Part shown: positions 9,129-19,248 of the stretch, in pieces
Layout: the number at the start of each line of letters is the position of its first letter
How positions within the stretch are numbered: the first letter of the stretch is position 1
Assembly (NCBI RefSeq): GCF_024970185.1
Contig: NZ_CP103965.1
Span: 1,422,001-1,486,000 of the forward strand
Source: Pseudomonas sp. N3-W
GTDB taxonomy: Bacteria; Pseudomonadota; Gammaproteobacteria; Pseudomonadales; Pseudomonadaceae
Direction: 5' to 3'
DNA length: 64,000 nucleotides
Position numbers and translations under genes: made by a program
The notes under the pieces: generated by a model
What the model was told of the DNA's origin: nothing
The model's input: the letters and a program-made list of their open reading frames with translations, nothing else
Databases searched by the model: none

Positions 9129-10247
9129 TCAAGGCGAAAGTAGGTAGCCGCTGCGATAGGCTTCGGTGCCCGCGACGTGGGCGATCACCATGCCGGCAGT
9201 GGCCATGCGCCGCAGCGAGCGGGCATACATCAGGCCGGCGGCGGTGCAATGAACAGGGGTGACGCGATCATGGATCGGGTCGATGATTTCGGCGACCAGT
9301 TGTCCGGCTTCGAGGTATTCCCCCGGCAGCGCACAGAACACCAGTAGTCCGCCTACGGGCGTTGATACTGGCTCGACGCCGGCCAGCGGCGTGGCCGGGT
9401 AGGGCAGGTCGGGCAGCGCGGCCGGTTCGCCGGCGATGGCGCCGAAGTGAATCAGGTAGTCGATCAGCGCCTGGCAGTCGAGGCTGGCCAGCGGGTGATT
9501 GACGTCGCCCTGACCGCGCAACTCGACGGTCACCGAGAAACTGCCCAGTGGAATGTTGAACTGTTCGCCGAAGCGCTCCTTCAACTGCCACCACAGCAGG
9601 GTGAAGCATTCATCGAACGACTGACCGCCGGAATCGGTGGCCAGCAGGCTCGCCTCGGCACCGATGTAGCGCGCCAGCGGCTCGACCTGCGGCCACGCCT
9701 CAGGCGTGGTGTACAGGTGCGCGACGGCTTCGAAATCGCAATGCAGGTCCAGCACCATGTCCGCATCGCAGGCCAGCCGTTGCAGGGTCAGGCGCTGGGA
9801 TTGCAGTTGCGTGGCGGCGGTCTGCCGGGCCAGGGCCTGACGCAGGCTGGCGCGAATCAATTCGAGGTTGTGCTGAGGATCATCATCCAGCCGACCTTCG
9901 ATCTGATTGCCGACTTCTTCACTCAGGTCGACAAACCAGCGGTTGAAGTTCTGCCCGCTTTCCATCTCGTAACGGCCCAGCGGCACATCCATCAATACTT
10001 GTTCGAGGCCGACCGGGTTGGCGACCGGCACCAGCACGATCTGGCTGTGCAGGCGGCCGGCAGCTTCCAGCTCCTTCAGGCGCTGCTTGAGGTGCCAGGC
10101 TACCAGCATGCCGGGCATTTCGTCGGCATGCAGGGATGACTGGATGTAGATCTTGCCTTTGGCCGTCGCGGGGCCGAAGTGAAAACTGTGGATCTGTCGT
10201 GCGGTCCCCGGCAGAGGGGCCAGCAGGTCATGAATCTGGTGGCGCAT
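9129..10247 (-). CDS. Succinylglutamate desuccinylase/aspartoacylase family protein (AotO-like)
   Basis: 372-residue M14-like zinc hydrolase. The candidate zinc ligands are in '[10 protein letters not shown]' (HxxE) and '[13 protein letters not shown]', with the catalytic Glu in '[10 protein letters not shown]'. It sits between permease and ATPase genes of the transporter, the position occupied by aotO in the P. aeruginosa aot operon. Family members cleave N-acyl or N-succinyl amino acids, so it may act on acylated basic amino acids that enter by this route. That substrate is inference. There is a 10-bp gap from the upstream permease and 13 bp to the ATPase. Confidence 0.8.
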   Translation of the reverse strand: MRHQIHDLLAPLPGTARQIHSFHFGPATAKGKIYIQSSLHADEMPGMLVAWHLKQRLKELEAAGRLHSQIVLVPVANPVGLEQVLMDVPLGRYEMESGQNFNRWFVDLSEEVGNQIEGRLDDDPQHNLELIRASLRQALARQTAATQLQSQRLTLQRLACDADMVLDLHCDFEAVAHLYTTPEAWPQVEPLARYIGAEASLLATDSGGQSFDECFTLLWWQLKERFGEQFNIPLGSFSVTVELRGQGDVNHPLASLDCQALIDYLIHFGAIAGEPAALPDLPYPATPLAGVEPVSTPVGGLLVFCALPGEYLEAGQLVAEIIDPIHDRVTPVHCTAAGLMYARSLRRMATAGMVIAHVAGTEAYRSGYLLSP

Positions 10248-10257
10248 TGCAAAGTTC

Positions 10258-10968
10258 CTAGTGGGTCGGCCCGAGGAAGGCCAGCCATCGCCGTTCGGCG
10301 AGGCGGAACAGGCCGACCAGCGCGAAGGTCACGGTCAGGTAGATCAGTGCGGCGATGCCGAACGACTGAAAGGTCAGGAAGGTCGCCGAGTTGGCGTCCC
10401 GAGCGACTTTCAGGATGTCCGGGATGGTCGCGGTGAACGCCACGGTGGTCGAGTGCAGCATCAGAATCACTTCGTTGCTGTAATAAGGCAACGAGCGACG
10501 CAGGGCTGAAGGCATGATTACGTAGGCATACAGCTTCCAGCCTGTCAGACCATAGGCCTTGGCCGCTTCGACTTCACCGTGGTTCATGCTGCGAATCGCC
10601 CCGGCGAAAATCTCCGTGGTGTAGGCGCAGGTGTTCAGGGCAAAGGCCAGGATAGTGCAGTTCATCGCATCGCGAAAAAATGCATCCAGTACCGGTTGCG
10701 CGCGCACGGCGGCGAGGCTGTAGATGCCGGTGTAGCAGATCAGCAGCTGGATGTAGAGCGGCGTGCCGCGGAACAGGTAAGTGTAGAACTGCACCGGCCA
10801 GCGCACGTAGAAGTTCGGTGAGACCCGGGCGATGGACAGCGGGATCGACACCAGGAAGCCGATGAAGATCGAGGCGCTGAGCAGCCACATGGTCATCGCC
10901 AGGCCGGTAATGTGGTAGCCGTCGGTATAAAGGAAAGGTTTCCAGTATTCCTGCAAGAGTTCGATCAT
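10258..10968 (-). CDS. Amino-acid ABC transporter permease (HisM/AotM-like)
   Basis: 236-residue inner-membrane permease of the His/Glu/Gln/Arg family. The EAA-type cytoplasmic loop 'GEVEAAKAYGLTGWKLYAYVIMPSALRRSLP' region contacts the ATPase. Five or so membrane segments are visible. Its start overlaps the stop of the other permease by 4 bp (10965-10968). Pairs with the HisQ-like protein to form the pore. Confidence 0.9.
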   Translation of the reverse strand: MIELLQEYWKPFLYTDGYHITGLAMTMWLLSASIFIGFLVSIPLSIARVSPNFYVRWPVQFYTYLFRGTPLYIQLLICYTGIYSLAAVRAQPVLDAFFRDAMNCTILAFALNTCAYTTEIFAGAIRSMNHGEVEAAKAYGLTGWKLYAYVIMPSALRRSLPYYSNEVILMLHSTTVAFTATIPDILKVARDANSATFLTFQSFGIAALIYLTVTFALVGLFRLAERRWLAFLGPTH

Positions 10969-11693
10969 CGTACGGCCTCCCGGGAGCCGGCAGCGTAACG
11001 GCGTTCAAGCCTGCGCAGGACGAAGTTGGAAGCACTGGTAATCAGCAGGTAAATCAGCGCTGCCAGCACCAGGAAATAAAACAGTTGGTAGGTGCTCTTG
11101 CCCGCGTCCTGGGCAGCCTTGACCAGATCGGCCAGGCCGATGATCGACACCAGTGCAGTGGCCTTGAGCATCACCATCCAGTTGTTGCCGATGCCCGGCA
11201 GGGCGAAGCGCATCATTTGCGGGAACACCACAAACCGGAAGCGCTGGCCGCGTTTGAGGCCATAGGCGGTGGCGGCTTCAACCTGACCACGCGGCACGGC
11301 AAGGATCGCCCCGCGAAAAGTCTCGGTGAAGTACGCGCCGTAAATGAAGCCCAGGGTAATGACCCCGGCGCTGAACGGGTTGATCTCGATGTATTCCCAT
11401 TCCATGAAATCGGTGAACGAGGTCAGCCAGGTTTGCAGGCTGTAGAAAATCAGCAGCATCAGCACCAGGTCCGGCACCCCGCGAATCAGCGTGGTGTAGA
11501 GCTGGGCCGGCACGCGCAGCAGTTTGACCTTGGACAGTTTGGCAGTGGCGCCCAGCAGGCCGAGCAATACGGCCACCAACAGCGACAGCACCGATAATTT
11601 GATGGTCATCCAGGTGCCTTCCAACAGCAACGGACCGAAGCCCTTGAGGCTGAAGGCTGAGAGCCCCAGATTTTGTAAGAGGTTTTCGAACAT
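10965..11693 (-). CDS. Amino-acid ABC transporter permease (HisQ/AotQ-like)
   Basis: 242-residue permease of the same family. The EAA loop is 'GQVEAATAYGLKRGQRFRFVVFPQM', and 'RGVPDLVLMLLIFY' is typical of HisQ. Several hydrophobic segments are present. It follows the binding-protein gene after 56 bp that contain an intrinsic-terminator-like hairpin, so it is probably expressed at a lower level than the binding protein. Confidence 0.9.
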   Translation of the reverse strand: MFENLLQNLGLSAFSLKGFGPLLLEGTWMTIKLSVLSLLVAVLLGLLGATAKLSKVKLLRVPAQLYTTLIRGVPDLVLMLLIFYSLQTWLTSFTDFMEWEYIEINPFSAGVITLGFIYGAYFTETFRGAILAVPRGQVEAATAYGLKRGQRFRFVVFPQMMRFALPGIGNNWMVMLKATALVSIIGLADLVKAAQDAGKSTYQLFYFLVLAALIYLLITSASNFVLRRLERRYAAGSREAVR

Positions 11694-11715
11694 AAATCAG
11701 CAACCTGATCGGATG

Positions 11716-11743
11716 AAAAAAGCGCCCATCGCGAGATGGGCGC
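11716..11743 (-). terminator. Intercistronic hairpin between binding protein and permeases
   Basis: On the minus strand GCGCCCATC-TCGC-GATGGGCGC is followed by six T. This looks like a partial terminator that sets the high binding-protein to permease ratio usual for ABC importers. Confidence 0.75.
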
Positions 11744-11749
11744 CGGGCA

Positions 11750-12532
11750 TTATTTGCCGCTGTACAGATTCAGATCGCCAAAGTGTTTCTTCTGAATGGT
11801 GGCGTAGGTGCCATCGTCGTGTAACGCTTTGATACCTTTATCCAGAAGTGCTTTCAGGTCTTTGTTACCTTTCGAGATACCGACAGCTGTCTTGGCTGGC
11901 AGCAGAGGATCATCAACCGGCTTGCTGACTTCGTAGTCGGCACCTTGTGGCGACTTCAAAAAGCCCAGTTCGGCTTGCAGCATGTCCTGGATCGAGGCGT
12001 CCAGACGGCCGGAGGTCAGGTCGGCATACACCTGGTCCTGGTTGGCGTAGGCCTGGGTGGTCACGCCCGCCTTGTCCAGCACGGCTTTGGCATAGGCTTC
12101 CTGGATGGTGCCTTGCTCGTAACCGACTTTTTTGCCTTTCAGCGAAGCGACGTCAGTGGTGATGCCGGAGCCTTTCTTCGACACAAAGGACGTCGGGCCG
12201 GAGAACAGCTCGCTGGAGAAGTCGATGACTTTTTCGCGGGCCTGGGTGACGGTCATCGAAGAGATCACACCGTCGAATTTATTGGCCTTGAGGCCCGGAA
12301 TCATGCCGTCAAAGTCGCTTTCGACCCATTTGCACTTGACCTTCAGCTCGGCGCAGATCGCGTTGCCCAGGTCGATGTCGAAGCCCACCAGGCTGCCGTC
12401 GGCTGCTTTGGACTCGAACGGTGCATAAGAAGGGTCAACGCCAAAACGCAGCTCTTTGTATTCCTTGGCCAGCGCGGAGCCGGCGGCCATGCACAACGCC
12501 AGTGCAGAAAGGGTCAGCAATGCTTTTTTCAT
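11750..12532 (-). CDS. Basic amino-acid ABC transporter periplasmic binding protein (AotJ/ArgT-like)
   Basis: 260 residues. Signal peptide 1-22 ends SALAKEYK. The mature part is a type II periplasmic binding protein with 'LRFGVDPSYAPFESKAADGSLVGFDIDLGNAICAEL', where the ligand-contacting YAPFE and GFDIDL motifs are those of the lysine/arginine/ornithine/histidine group. It is the first gene of the operon, and about 200 bp upstream should hold the promoter. Exact ligand (arginine, ornithine, histidine or lysine) cannot be read from sequence alone. Confidence 0.9.
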   Translation of the reverse strand: MKKALLTLSALALCMAAGSALAKEYKELRFGVDPSYAPFESKAADGSLVGFDIDLGNAICAELKVKCKWVESDFDGMIPGLKANKFDGVISSMTVTQAREKVIDFSSELFSGPTSFVSKKGSGITTDVASLKGKKVGYEQGTIQEAYAKAVLDKAGVTTQAYANQDQVYADLTSGRLDASIQDMLQAELGFLKSPQGADYEVSKPVDDPLLPAKTAVGISKGNKDLKALLDKGIKALHDDGTYATIQKKHFGDLNLYSGK

Positions 12533-12742
12533 TATTCAATCCCTAAGAACCAAAATGAGCGCTTGTGGCGCAGAATTATTGTTACTGGAAGCGTAAGACC
12601 TAATGAAAGTAGCAATTTCCGAACCAGAGTCCCGAACAAGCGTTTTAAAAGGTGAAGAAAGATTTGGGGGGAGGGGATTTGTGCCCGAAAACGGGCGCGA
12701 AAAATTAGCTGCACCACTATGGATCGGGTTCACACAAAAACG

Positions 12743-12831
12743 GTGGGAGTGAGCCTGCTCGCGAAGGCGTCGTATCGGTCAATATCATTGTTGACTGGCA
12801 CACCGCTTTCGCGAGCAGGCTCGCTCCCACA
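12743..12831. repeat. REP doublet (BIME)
   Basis: GTGGGAGTGAGCCTGCTCGC and its inverted partner with about 40 bp between. One arm has T for C (GAGTGAGC). It lies between the transporter promoter region and the 3' end of the ligase gene. Confidence 0.85.
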
Positions 12832-12841
12832 GGGTTTCGTG

Positions 12842-14530
12842 TTACCCGAGCAGGTCCTGGAGTGTCCCCAGGTTGTCCGCCTCCTCGATAGTCTTGTCCT
12901 GCCGCCAGCGCAACATCCTGGGAAACCGCACGGCAATCCCGCTCTTGTGCCGTCTGGACAGGGCAATCCCTTCAAATCCCAGCTCAAACACCAGACTCGG
13001 TTTCACGCTGCTCACCGGGCCGAACTTCTCCACCGTGGTTTTGCGCACGATGCTGTCGACCTGACGGATTTCCTCGTCACTGAGGCCCGAATACGCCTTG
13101 GCGAACGGCACCAGCGTCCGTTCGCTGGCGTGGGCCGGGCCGTCCCATACGGCGAAGGTGTAGTCGCTGTACAGGCTGGCGCGGCGGCCATGGCCACGTT
13201 GCGCGTAAATCAGCACGGCGTCGACGCTGAACGGGTCGACTTTCCATTTCCACCACACGCCCATGTCCTTGGTACGGCCGACGCCGTACAGCGCATCCCG
13301 GGCCTTGAGCATCATGCCTTCAACCCTCAGTTGCCGAGACGCTTCCCGCTGCCTGGCGAGGTCGAGCCAGCCCTCACCGACCAGAACCGGTGACAGCAAC
13401 AGCGCCGGGTTGCTGCAGGCCGCGACGACTTGCTCCAATTGCGTGCGTCTTTCGCTCTGAGGTCGGTTGCGCCAGTCTTCGCCCTGCCATTCCAGCAAGT
13501 CGTAGGCGAGCAGCACCACCGGCACTTCATCGAGGATCTTGCGGTCCAGCGTCTTGCGCCCGATGCGTTGTTGCAGCAAACCGAACGGTTGCACCGCCGG
13601 TGGCGCTGACGACTGCGGATCGAAGGCCTCCTCGGTGGCCGGCCGATCGGCTTTCCAGGCGACGATTTCGCCGTCGATCACTGTGCCGTCGGGCAAGCCA
13701 TGGACCAGGCTGTCCAGCTCTGGAAAGCGCTCGCTGACCAGTTCTTCTCCCCGCGACCAGACCCATAATCGTCCATCGCGCTTGACCACTTGGGCGCGGA
13801 TGCCGTCCCACTTCCATTCCACTTGCCATTGGCTGGCCGGGCCGAGCAAGGCTTCGAACTGCTCGACCGGTTGCGCCAGGGCATGGGCGAGGAAAAACGG
13901 GTACGGCTGGCCGCCCCGTTGTGCGTGCTCATCGGCGCAGGGCGCGGCGATGAGTTTCAGGTAGCTGTCGGCACCGGGGCGGTTGGACAGGTCGGTGTAG
14001 CCCACCAGCCGCTGGGCCACGCGTTTGCTGTCGAGCCCGGCCATGGCGGCGAGGGCTCGGGTCACCAGCAATTTGGACACGCCGACCCGGAAGCTGCCGG
14101 TGATCAGTTTTATGCACAGCATGACGCTGCTGCGATCCAGTTGCGCCCAGAGCGCCGGTAGGCGCTCGCCGAGAACCTCCGGCGTTGCGCCTCGCAGCGG
14201 CAGCAGTTTTTCCTCGATCCACAGAGCCAGCCCTTCGGTAGACGTGTGGGGCGATTGCGGGAGTACCAGCGAAATGGTTTCCGCCAGGTCACCGACCGCT
14301 TGATAGCTTTCTTCGAACAACCAGGCAGAGAGCCCTGAAACCTGCACCGCCAGTTCCCGCAGGACGCGCACCGGCACCAGTTGCCGAGGCCGTCCGCCGC
14401 AAAGGAAATACACCGCCCAAGCGGCGTCTTGCGGCGCGGCCTGGGCAAAGTAGTGTTGCATCGCTGCCAGTTTGGCGTTGCTGGAAGTGGTTGCATCGAG
14501 GTCGGCGTATAACGCGGCGAAGTCTTTCAT
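12842..14530 (-). CDS. ATP-dependent DNA ligase (ligase-associated repair cluster)
   Basis: 562-residue ligase. An N-terminal DNA-binding domain occupies about residues 1-200. The adenylation domain has the nucleophilic Lys240 in 'WKWDGIRAQVV', and an OB-fold domain includes 'GIALSRRHKSGIAVRFPRML' near the C-terminus. It overlaps the upstream exonuclease by 4 bp (ATGA). It belongs to the ligase-exonuclease-helicase-PdeM set, usually contiguous; here an ABC operon separates it from the helicase. Such ligases supplement NAD-dependent LigA in repair. Confidence 0.92.
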   Translation of the reverse strand: MKDFAALYADLDATTSSNAKLAAMQHYFAQAAPQDAAWAVYFLCGGRPRQLVPVRVLRELAVQVSGLSAWLFEESYQAVGDLAETISLVLPQSPHTSTEGLALWIEEKLLPLRGATPEVLGERLPALWAQLDRSSVMLCIKLITGSFRVGVSKLLVTRALAAMAGLDSKRVAQRLVGYTDLSNRPGADSYLKLIAAPCADEHAQRGGQPYPFFLAHALAQPVEQFEALLGPASQWQVEWKWDGIRAQVVKRDGRLWVWSRGEELVSERFPELDSLVHGLPDGTVIDGEIVAWKADRPATEEAFDPQSSAPPAVQPFGLLQQRIGRKTLDRKILDEVPVVLLAYDLLEWQGEDWRNRPQSERRTQLEQVVAACSNPALLLSPVLVGEGWLDLARQREASRQLRVEGMMLKARDALYGVGRTKDMGVWWKWKVDPFSVDAVLIYAQRGHGRRASLYSDYTFAVWDGPAHASERTLVPFAKAYSGLSDEEIRQVDSIVRKTTVEKFGPVSSVKPSLVFELGFEGIALSRRHKSGIAVRFPRMLRWRQDKTIEEADNLGTLQDLLG

Positions 14531-15561
14531 GCCGGCACCTCGGCGTTCTGTTGTTCGCCATGGGCGTGATCCTCTTCGTCGTCGCCGTACTCGGTGTTGA
14601 AGCCCTGAGCGTCGAGACCCTGTTCGCGCAGATGCCGGACCAGCACGGCGATGGAGCCGTGAGTGACCATGACCCGCTCGGCCCCGGTCTGCTCAATGGC
14701 CCAGAGCAGGCCGGGCCAGTCGGCATGATCCGACAGCACGAAGCCCCGATCCACGCCACGCCGACGCCGGGTGCCGCGCAAACGCATCCAGCCGCTGGCA
14801 AAGCCGTCGCTGTAGTCGCCGAAGCGGCGCATCCAGCTGCTGCCGCCCGCCGAGGGCGGGGCGAGCACCAATGCCTGGCGCATCATCGGGTCGTTTTTTG
14901 GAACATCGCCCGCGTAAATCGTCGGCGGCAGGTCAATCCCGGCTTCGCGATAAACCCGGTTCAACGGTTCGACCGCGCCATGCACCAGAATAGGGCCGAT
15001 GCTGGCGTCGATGCCGTGCAGGATCCGCTGGGCTTTGCCGAAGGAGTAACAGAACAACACACTGGCTTTACCGGCAGCGATATTGGCTTGCCACCACTGG
15101 TTGATCTCGGCAAATACCTGCGCCTGGGGCTGCCAGCGGTAGATGGGCAGGCCGAAGGTCGACTCGGTGATGAACGTGTTGCAACGCACCGGTTCGAACG
15201 GTGCACAGGTGCCATCTGGCTCGATCTTGTAATCCCCCGAGGCGACCCAGACTTCGCCGCCGTATTCCAGACGCACCTGAGCCGAACCGAGGACATGGCC
15301 GGCGGGATGGAAACTCAGGGTCACGCCATGATGACGCAGCGGTTCGCCATAGGGCAGGGTTTGCAGATTGATGTCCTGGCCCAGGCGCGAGCGCAAAATC
15401 CCTTCGCCGGCGCTGGCCGCCAGATAGTGTTGATTGCCGCCACGGGCATGATCGCCGTGGGCGTGGGTGATCACCGAGCGTTCGACCGGCCGCCACGGAT
15501 CGATATAGAAATCTCCGGCGGGACAGTACAAGCCTTCGGGACGGGCGATAACAAGATCCAT
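14527..15561 (-). CDS. Ligase-associated DNA damage response exonuclease (MBL fold)
   Basis: 344 residues, metallo-beta-lactamase/beta-CASP-type nuclease related to SNM1/Pso2. The HxHxDH motif is 'THAHGDH' (H33, H35, D37, H38), followed by 'FHPAGHVLGSAQV' and 'LSDHADW' with later metal ligands. It is first in the pair with the ligase and shares a 4-bp overlap. Predicted cytosolic DNA 5' processing activity comes from the family; direct biochemical evidence for this clade is limited as far as I know. Confidence 0.9.
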   Translation of the reverse strand: MDLVIARPEGLYCPAGDFYIDPWRPVERSVITHAHGDHARGGNQHYLAASAGEGILRSRLGQDINLQTLPYGEPLRHHGVTLSFHPAGHVLGSAQVRLEYGGEVWVASGDYKIEPDGTCAPFEPVRCNTFITESTFGLPIYRWQPQAQVFAEINQWWQANIAAGKASVLFCYSFGKAQRILHGIDASIGPILVHGAVEPLNRVYREAGIDLPPTIYAGDVPKNDPMMRQALVLAPPSAGGSSWMRRFGDYSDGFASGWMRLRGTRRRRGVDRGFVLSDHADWPGLLWAIEQTGAERVMVTHGSIAVLVRHLREQGLDAQGFNTEYGDDEEDHAHGEQQNAEVPA

Positions 15562-15651
15562 GTCGAAGCCTGAATGGAGGACTTGCTAGCTATGAGGTTT
15601 GCGCGGGGCGAGAAGTTCTACTTTATTTTTGGCAGGCAGACGACAGTCCAT

Positions 15652-15740
15652 TGTGGGAGCGAGCCTGCTCGCGAAAGCGGTGTGTCAGCCAGAATTTTAT
15701 CGACTGAAAGTCCGTATTCGCGAGCAGGCTCGCTCCCACA
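15652..15740. repeat. REP doublet (BIME)
   Basis: TGTGGGAGCGAGCCTGCTCG and its inverted copy. It lies between the exonuclease start and the acylase stop, about 10 bp after the acylase. Confidence 0.85.
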
Positions 15741-15750
15741 TGGGCGGGGC

Positions 15751-18201
15751 TTATTTACCCGGTGTCAGGGTCAAGCGTGTCTTGCCATACGCCTTGTCGA
15801 GGTTTTGCGGCTGCATTGGCAGGCTCATGTATTGCGCCTTGAGCCATGGATCGATGCTGTCCAGATAATTCGGGCTCGCCGGGTTGCCCGACTGGCCCGT
15901 GCCGTTCTGGCCCATCAACGGTTCAGCCTGGCCGAAATCGACAATAAAACGCATCGATGGCACCAGCGTGGTGTTGAAGTCCTGGCCCCAGGCGAAGGCC
16001 GCGGTGTTCAGCGTCGTGTGGTCGCCACCCGCCATGACCGGGCCACGCACGGCCTTGCCGTTGGCGTTTTTCCACACATAACTGTGCAGTTTGCCCCACT
16101 GCCAGGCTTTGTGATCGCCACCCAACTGACTGTCGCCGGCGGTAATGGCGGCGGCCAGGCTGCGGGCGAGGATCGTCGGCTTGTCTTCTTTCTGTGGCGT
16201 GCGAATGTCATCCCAGAACGGGCTGTCCTCGCGCCCCAGCAAGTGATCGGCCTGGGCCGAGTAGGACAACGTGCCGTTGGCGACAAAGGCTTTCCACGCC
16301 GGGCTGTTTTCCGGGCCAAGTTCGTCGAGGAAGATCTGCTTCATGCTTTCTTGCAGGAACAGCTCGTAAATCGCCGCGTCGGCCGACGTCGCGCTGAGCT
16401 TGCCGTCGAAGGCCATCAGCCGGGTAAGGGCCTCTTGCGCCTTGGCACGGTCAGCCACTGGCAAGGCTTCGATTGCCTGTTTTAGCGGCTGAGACATGCC
16501 CGGCGCTGCAAACATCTTCTTCAGTTTGGCGGCGAAGGTGGTGGTCTGGTCGTATTGCATGGCGATCAGGCTGCGGCTGTCATGTTTACCCGCGCCCGCC
16601 AGTTCGGCCATGCGCTCACCGCGCTCCGGCGCCGCCCAGGAGTTGGACAGCTGCATGCCGTAACCGTGGGGGATAACCCGCTGGTTGGCGGTGCCGAGCC
16701 AGCCTTGTGCCGGGTCCTGGTCGTAAGGATGCAGCATCGGGTCGGCATACCCGTCCCAATCGTAGCGCCCGTCCCAACCCGGCGATGGCAGCAGGCCTTC
16801 GCCTTCGCGGCGGTTCGGGTAACGGCCGGTGACTTGCCAGCCAATGCTGTTGGCGTCGGCAAACACCAGATTGAGGGCGATGGCGCGGATTTCACGGCTT
16901 GCGTCCGAGGCTTTCTCGACGGTCTGCGCGCGAGTCAGGTCGAAGAATGCGTCCAGGGTCTTGTCGTCGGTGAAGCTCGGCGTCTGCAAGGCCAGGCCGA
17001 AACCATTGGCGATTGTCAGGCCTTGGGCGCTATTGAGCAGTGGACCGTGACGGGTCTCGAACACCGCCTCACGAATCGGTCGCTGGCCTTTGGCGAAAAA
17101 GGTTTCGTTGCGCACCGCCACTGGCAGCCATTTGCCATTGGCCTCGTAAGTCAGGCTGTTGCCCTGGCGTTTGATTTTTTCCAGGAACAGGTCCTGGTTA
17201 TCGCCCATGACCGTGGTCATGCTCCACGCCACTTTGCCGTTGAAACCACCGAGTACCATCGGTAACCCGGCAATCGACACGCCGGCAGCCTGGTATTTCG
17301 GCGCGCGAATCTGCACGTAAGTCCACAGCGACGGCACACCCAGCGGGCCATGACTGTCGCTGGCCAGCAGGCTTTTGCCGCTGCGACTGCGTTGCGGGGC
17401 AATCGCCCAGTTGTCCGATGAAGTGGCGCCCAGCAGATTCAGCTCCGACAGTTGGCCGGTGGCTTTGGTCAGTTGCGCCAAACCGGGAATCGCTCCGTTG
17501 AGCTTGATGCCCTGGAGTTTTTCCGTTTCGCCCACCGGCAGTTTTTCGTCGGGAGCGGACGGCGTCAGCCATGCCAGTTTGTCGGTGCTGACGGTTTGAG
17601 CCAGCACCAGCGAGGAGATTTCTTCCGGCAGGTTGGCCGACTGGCTGAAATTCAACAGGCAGAAAATCAGCGCCGAGTCTTCCGGTGTCCAGTATTCAGG
17701 CTTGTAGCCGGTGGCCGCGAGATCTGCAGGCAGCTTGTCGCGGTAGCGGAACAGGTAGGCGTTGACGCCCCGGGCATAGACTTCGAAGAAGCGTTTGATA
17801 CGTGGCGAAGAGGCCTTGTACAGCTCGCCGGCGCTTTTCTTCAGGTTGACGGCGCGCATGTAGCGGTCGGCATCCAGCAGGTCCGGGCCCGACATTTCGG
17901 CCAGACGCCCTTCGGCCAGCAGGCGCATGGTCACCATCTGGGTGATGCGGTCGCTGGCGTGGACGTAGCCGAGGGTAAACAGCGCGTCATGGAAGCTGTT
18001 GCTTTCGATCAACGGCATGCCCAGGGCATTGCGTCGTACCGAAACGTTCTGCGCCAGACCCTTGAGCGGCTGCACGCCAGAGGTGGGCGGGAGGGTGTCC
18101 TGGGTGTTCCAGGTCTGACAACCGGTCAGGCTCAAAACACCGGCCACTGCTGCGGCAACGCCGAACCGGGGAAGAAAATGTGTGAGGGCTGGCGAGGCCA
18201 T
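15751..18201 (-). CDS. Penicillin acylase family lipoprotein
   Basis: 816 residues from the ATG at 18201, chosen because GCAGGAG lies 7 bp upstream and a lipoprotein signal follows (lipobox LTGC). The upstream frame extension to 18270 is unlikely. It belongs to the Ntn-hydrolase penicillin amidase family. The autoprocessing/nucleophile region reads '[12 protein letters not shown]', with the Ser of SDNW expected to become the N-terminal nucleophile of the beta chain. Relatives cleave penicillins, acyl-homoserine lactones or other acyl amides. A lipid anchor is less usual than a free periplasmic form. Substrate unknown. Confidence 0.85.
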   Translation of the reverse strand: MASPALTHFLPRFGVAAAVAGVLSLTGCQTWNTQDTLPPTSGVQPLKGLAQNVSVRRNALGMPLIESNSFHDALFTLGYVHASDRITQMVTMRLLAEGRLAEMSGPDLLDADRYMRAVNLKKSAGELYKASSPRIKRFFEVYARGVNAYLFRYRDKLPADLAATGYKPEYWTPEDSALIFCLLNFSQSANLPEEISSLVLAQTVSTDKLAWLTPSAPDEKLPVGETEKLQGIKLNGAIPGLAQLTKATGQLSELNLLGATSSDNWAIAPQRSRSGKSLLASDSHGPLGVPSLWTYVQIRAPKYQAAGVSIAGLPMVLGGFNGKVAWSMTTVMGDNQDLFLEKIKRQGNSLTYEANGKWLPVAVRNETFFAKGQRPIREAVFETRHGPLLNSAQGLTIANGFGLALQTPSFTDDKTLDAFFDLTRAQTVEKASDASREIRAIALNLVFADANSIGWQVTGRYPNRREGEGLLPSPGWDGRYDWDGYADPMLHPYDQDPAQGWLGTANQRVIPHGYGMQLSNSWAAPERGERMAELAGAGKHDSRSLIAMQYDQTTTFAAKLKKMFAAPGMSQPLKQAIEALPVADRAKAQEALTRLMAFDGKLSATSADAAIYELFLQESMKQIFLDELGPENSPAWKAFVANGTLSYSAQADHLLGREDSPFWDDIRTPQKEDKPTILARSLAAAITAGDSQLGGDHKAWQWGKLHSYVWKNANGKAVRGPVMAGGDHTTLNTAAFAWGQDFNTTLVPSMRFIVDFGQAEPLMGQNGTGQSGNPASPNYLDSIDPWLKAQYMSLPMQPQNLDKAYGKTRLTLTPGK

Positions 18202-18270
18202 GGCAAAGCTCCTGCGGGGGTGGTAACGCGATAAAGGCGCTACGTTAGTGAGCAGGAGGTGGGCGCGCAA

Positions 18271-18457
18271 GCGGGGTGGGGGGTTATTTCAAGAAATGTC
18301 TGATAAACCCCACACTCACCGACGCCGAATAACCCTGTGGGCGCAACGGCCTTACCCATACCATTCGTCAGCCACCCTTGTCGTTGACTGACCCACCGCC
18401 TTCGCGAGCAGGCTCGCTCCCACAGGGTTTGTGTGTATATCCTGGAGGCAAGCGTTC
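18271..18457. other. Intergenic region with a single REP
   Basis: Contains one REP unit, TTCGCGAGCAGGCTCGCTCCCACA at 18401-18424, without an obvious inverted partner. Otherwise nothing recognised. It includes the acylase promoter region and the 3' end of the GST transcript. Confidence 0.6.
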
Positions 18458-19102
18458 TCAGGATTTCGGCGGATTTATTTTCGCCGCCAGCGCATACGCC
18501 CTTACCGTCGCCGGCCGGTCCTTGATGTGATTGAACCAGCGCAGCACGTTGGGGAAGTCTTCAAGGTTCTGGCTCTGCCACTTGTGAGAAACGATCCAGG
18601 GGTAGATCGCCATGTCGGCGATGCTGTATTCGCTGCCGGCGACGAAGGCGTTGTTGGCCAGTTGCTTGTCCAGTACCCCATACAGACGGGCAGTTTCGTC
18701 GATGTAGCGCTTGATCGCGTAGGGGATTTTTTCCGGGGCGAACTGGCTGAAGTGATGATTCTGCCCGGCCATCGGCCCCAGGCCGCCCATCTGCCAGAAC
18801 AACCATTGCAGCGCTTGCTGCCGACCACGCAGGTCCTTGGGCAGGAACTGGCCGGTTTTCTCCGCCAGGTACAGGAGGATCGCCCCGGACTCGAACAGCG
18901 ACAACGGTGCGCCGCCATCGGCTGGCTCATGATCGACGATGGCCGGGATTTTGTTGTTCGGCGAGATCTTCAGGAATTCAGGCTTGAACTGATCGTTCTG
19001 GCTGATATTGATCGGGTGGACGTCGTACTTGAGCCCCGCCTCCTCAAGGAATATCGAGATTTTGTGGCCGTTGGGGGTGGTCCAGTAATACAGGTCGATC
19101 AT
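18458..19102 (-). CDS. yfcG: YfcG-like glutathione S-transferase/disulfide reductase
   Basis: 214 residues starting at the ATG at 19102, with GGAG 7 bp upstream. A thioredoxin-like N-terminal domain ('MIDLYYWTTPNGHKISIFLEEAG', 'SPNNKIPAIVDH', 'SLFESGAILLYLAEK') is followed by a helical domain with 'LQWLFWQMGGLGPMAGQNHHF'. These are close to E. coli YfcG, a Nu-class GST-fold protein with glutathione-dependent disulfide-bond reductase activity that lacks the usual catalytic Cys/Ser/Tyr chemistry. Cytosolic. Single gene, divergent from the isochorismatase-like gene. Confidence 0.88.
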   Translation of the reverse strand: MIDLYYWTTPNGHKISIFLEEAGLKYDVHPINISQNDQFKPEFLKISPNNKIPAIVDHEPADGGAPLSLFESGAILLYLAEKTGQFLPKDLRGRQQALQWLFWQMGGLGPMAGQNHHFSQFAPEKIPYAIKRYIDETARLYGVLDKQLANNAFVAGSEYSIADMAIYPWIVSHKWQSQNLEDFPNVLRWFNHIKDRPATVRAYALAAKINPPKS

Positions 19103-19248
19103 GGAGTGCTCCAGAAAATAGACGTCGTCAGAATACGGACAGCAACCGCTCGCATTAGGTCGTCCTGTTTGCACGGGATGGCTTGCCTATAGGAAGAGGT
19201 AATGCTCAAGTGCGTGAAATTCAATGACCCGACGTGAGAAATACCGGC

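Noticed and set aside
12533..12742. Nitrogen-control or ArgR operator upstream of the aot-like operon
   Set aside because: TGCACCA-like and AT-rich pieces are present but do not form a site I can defend.
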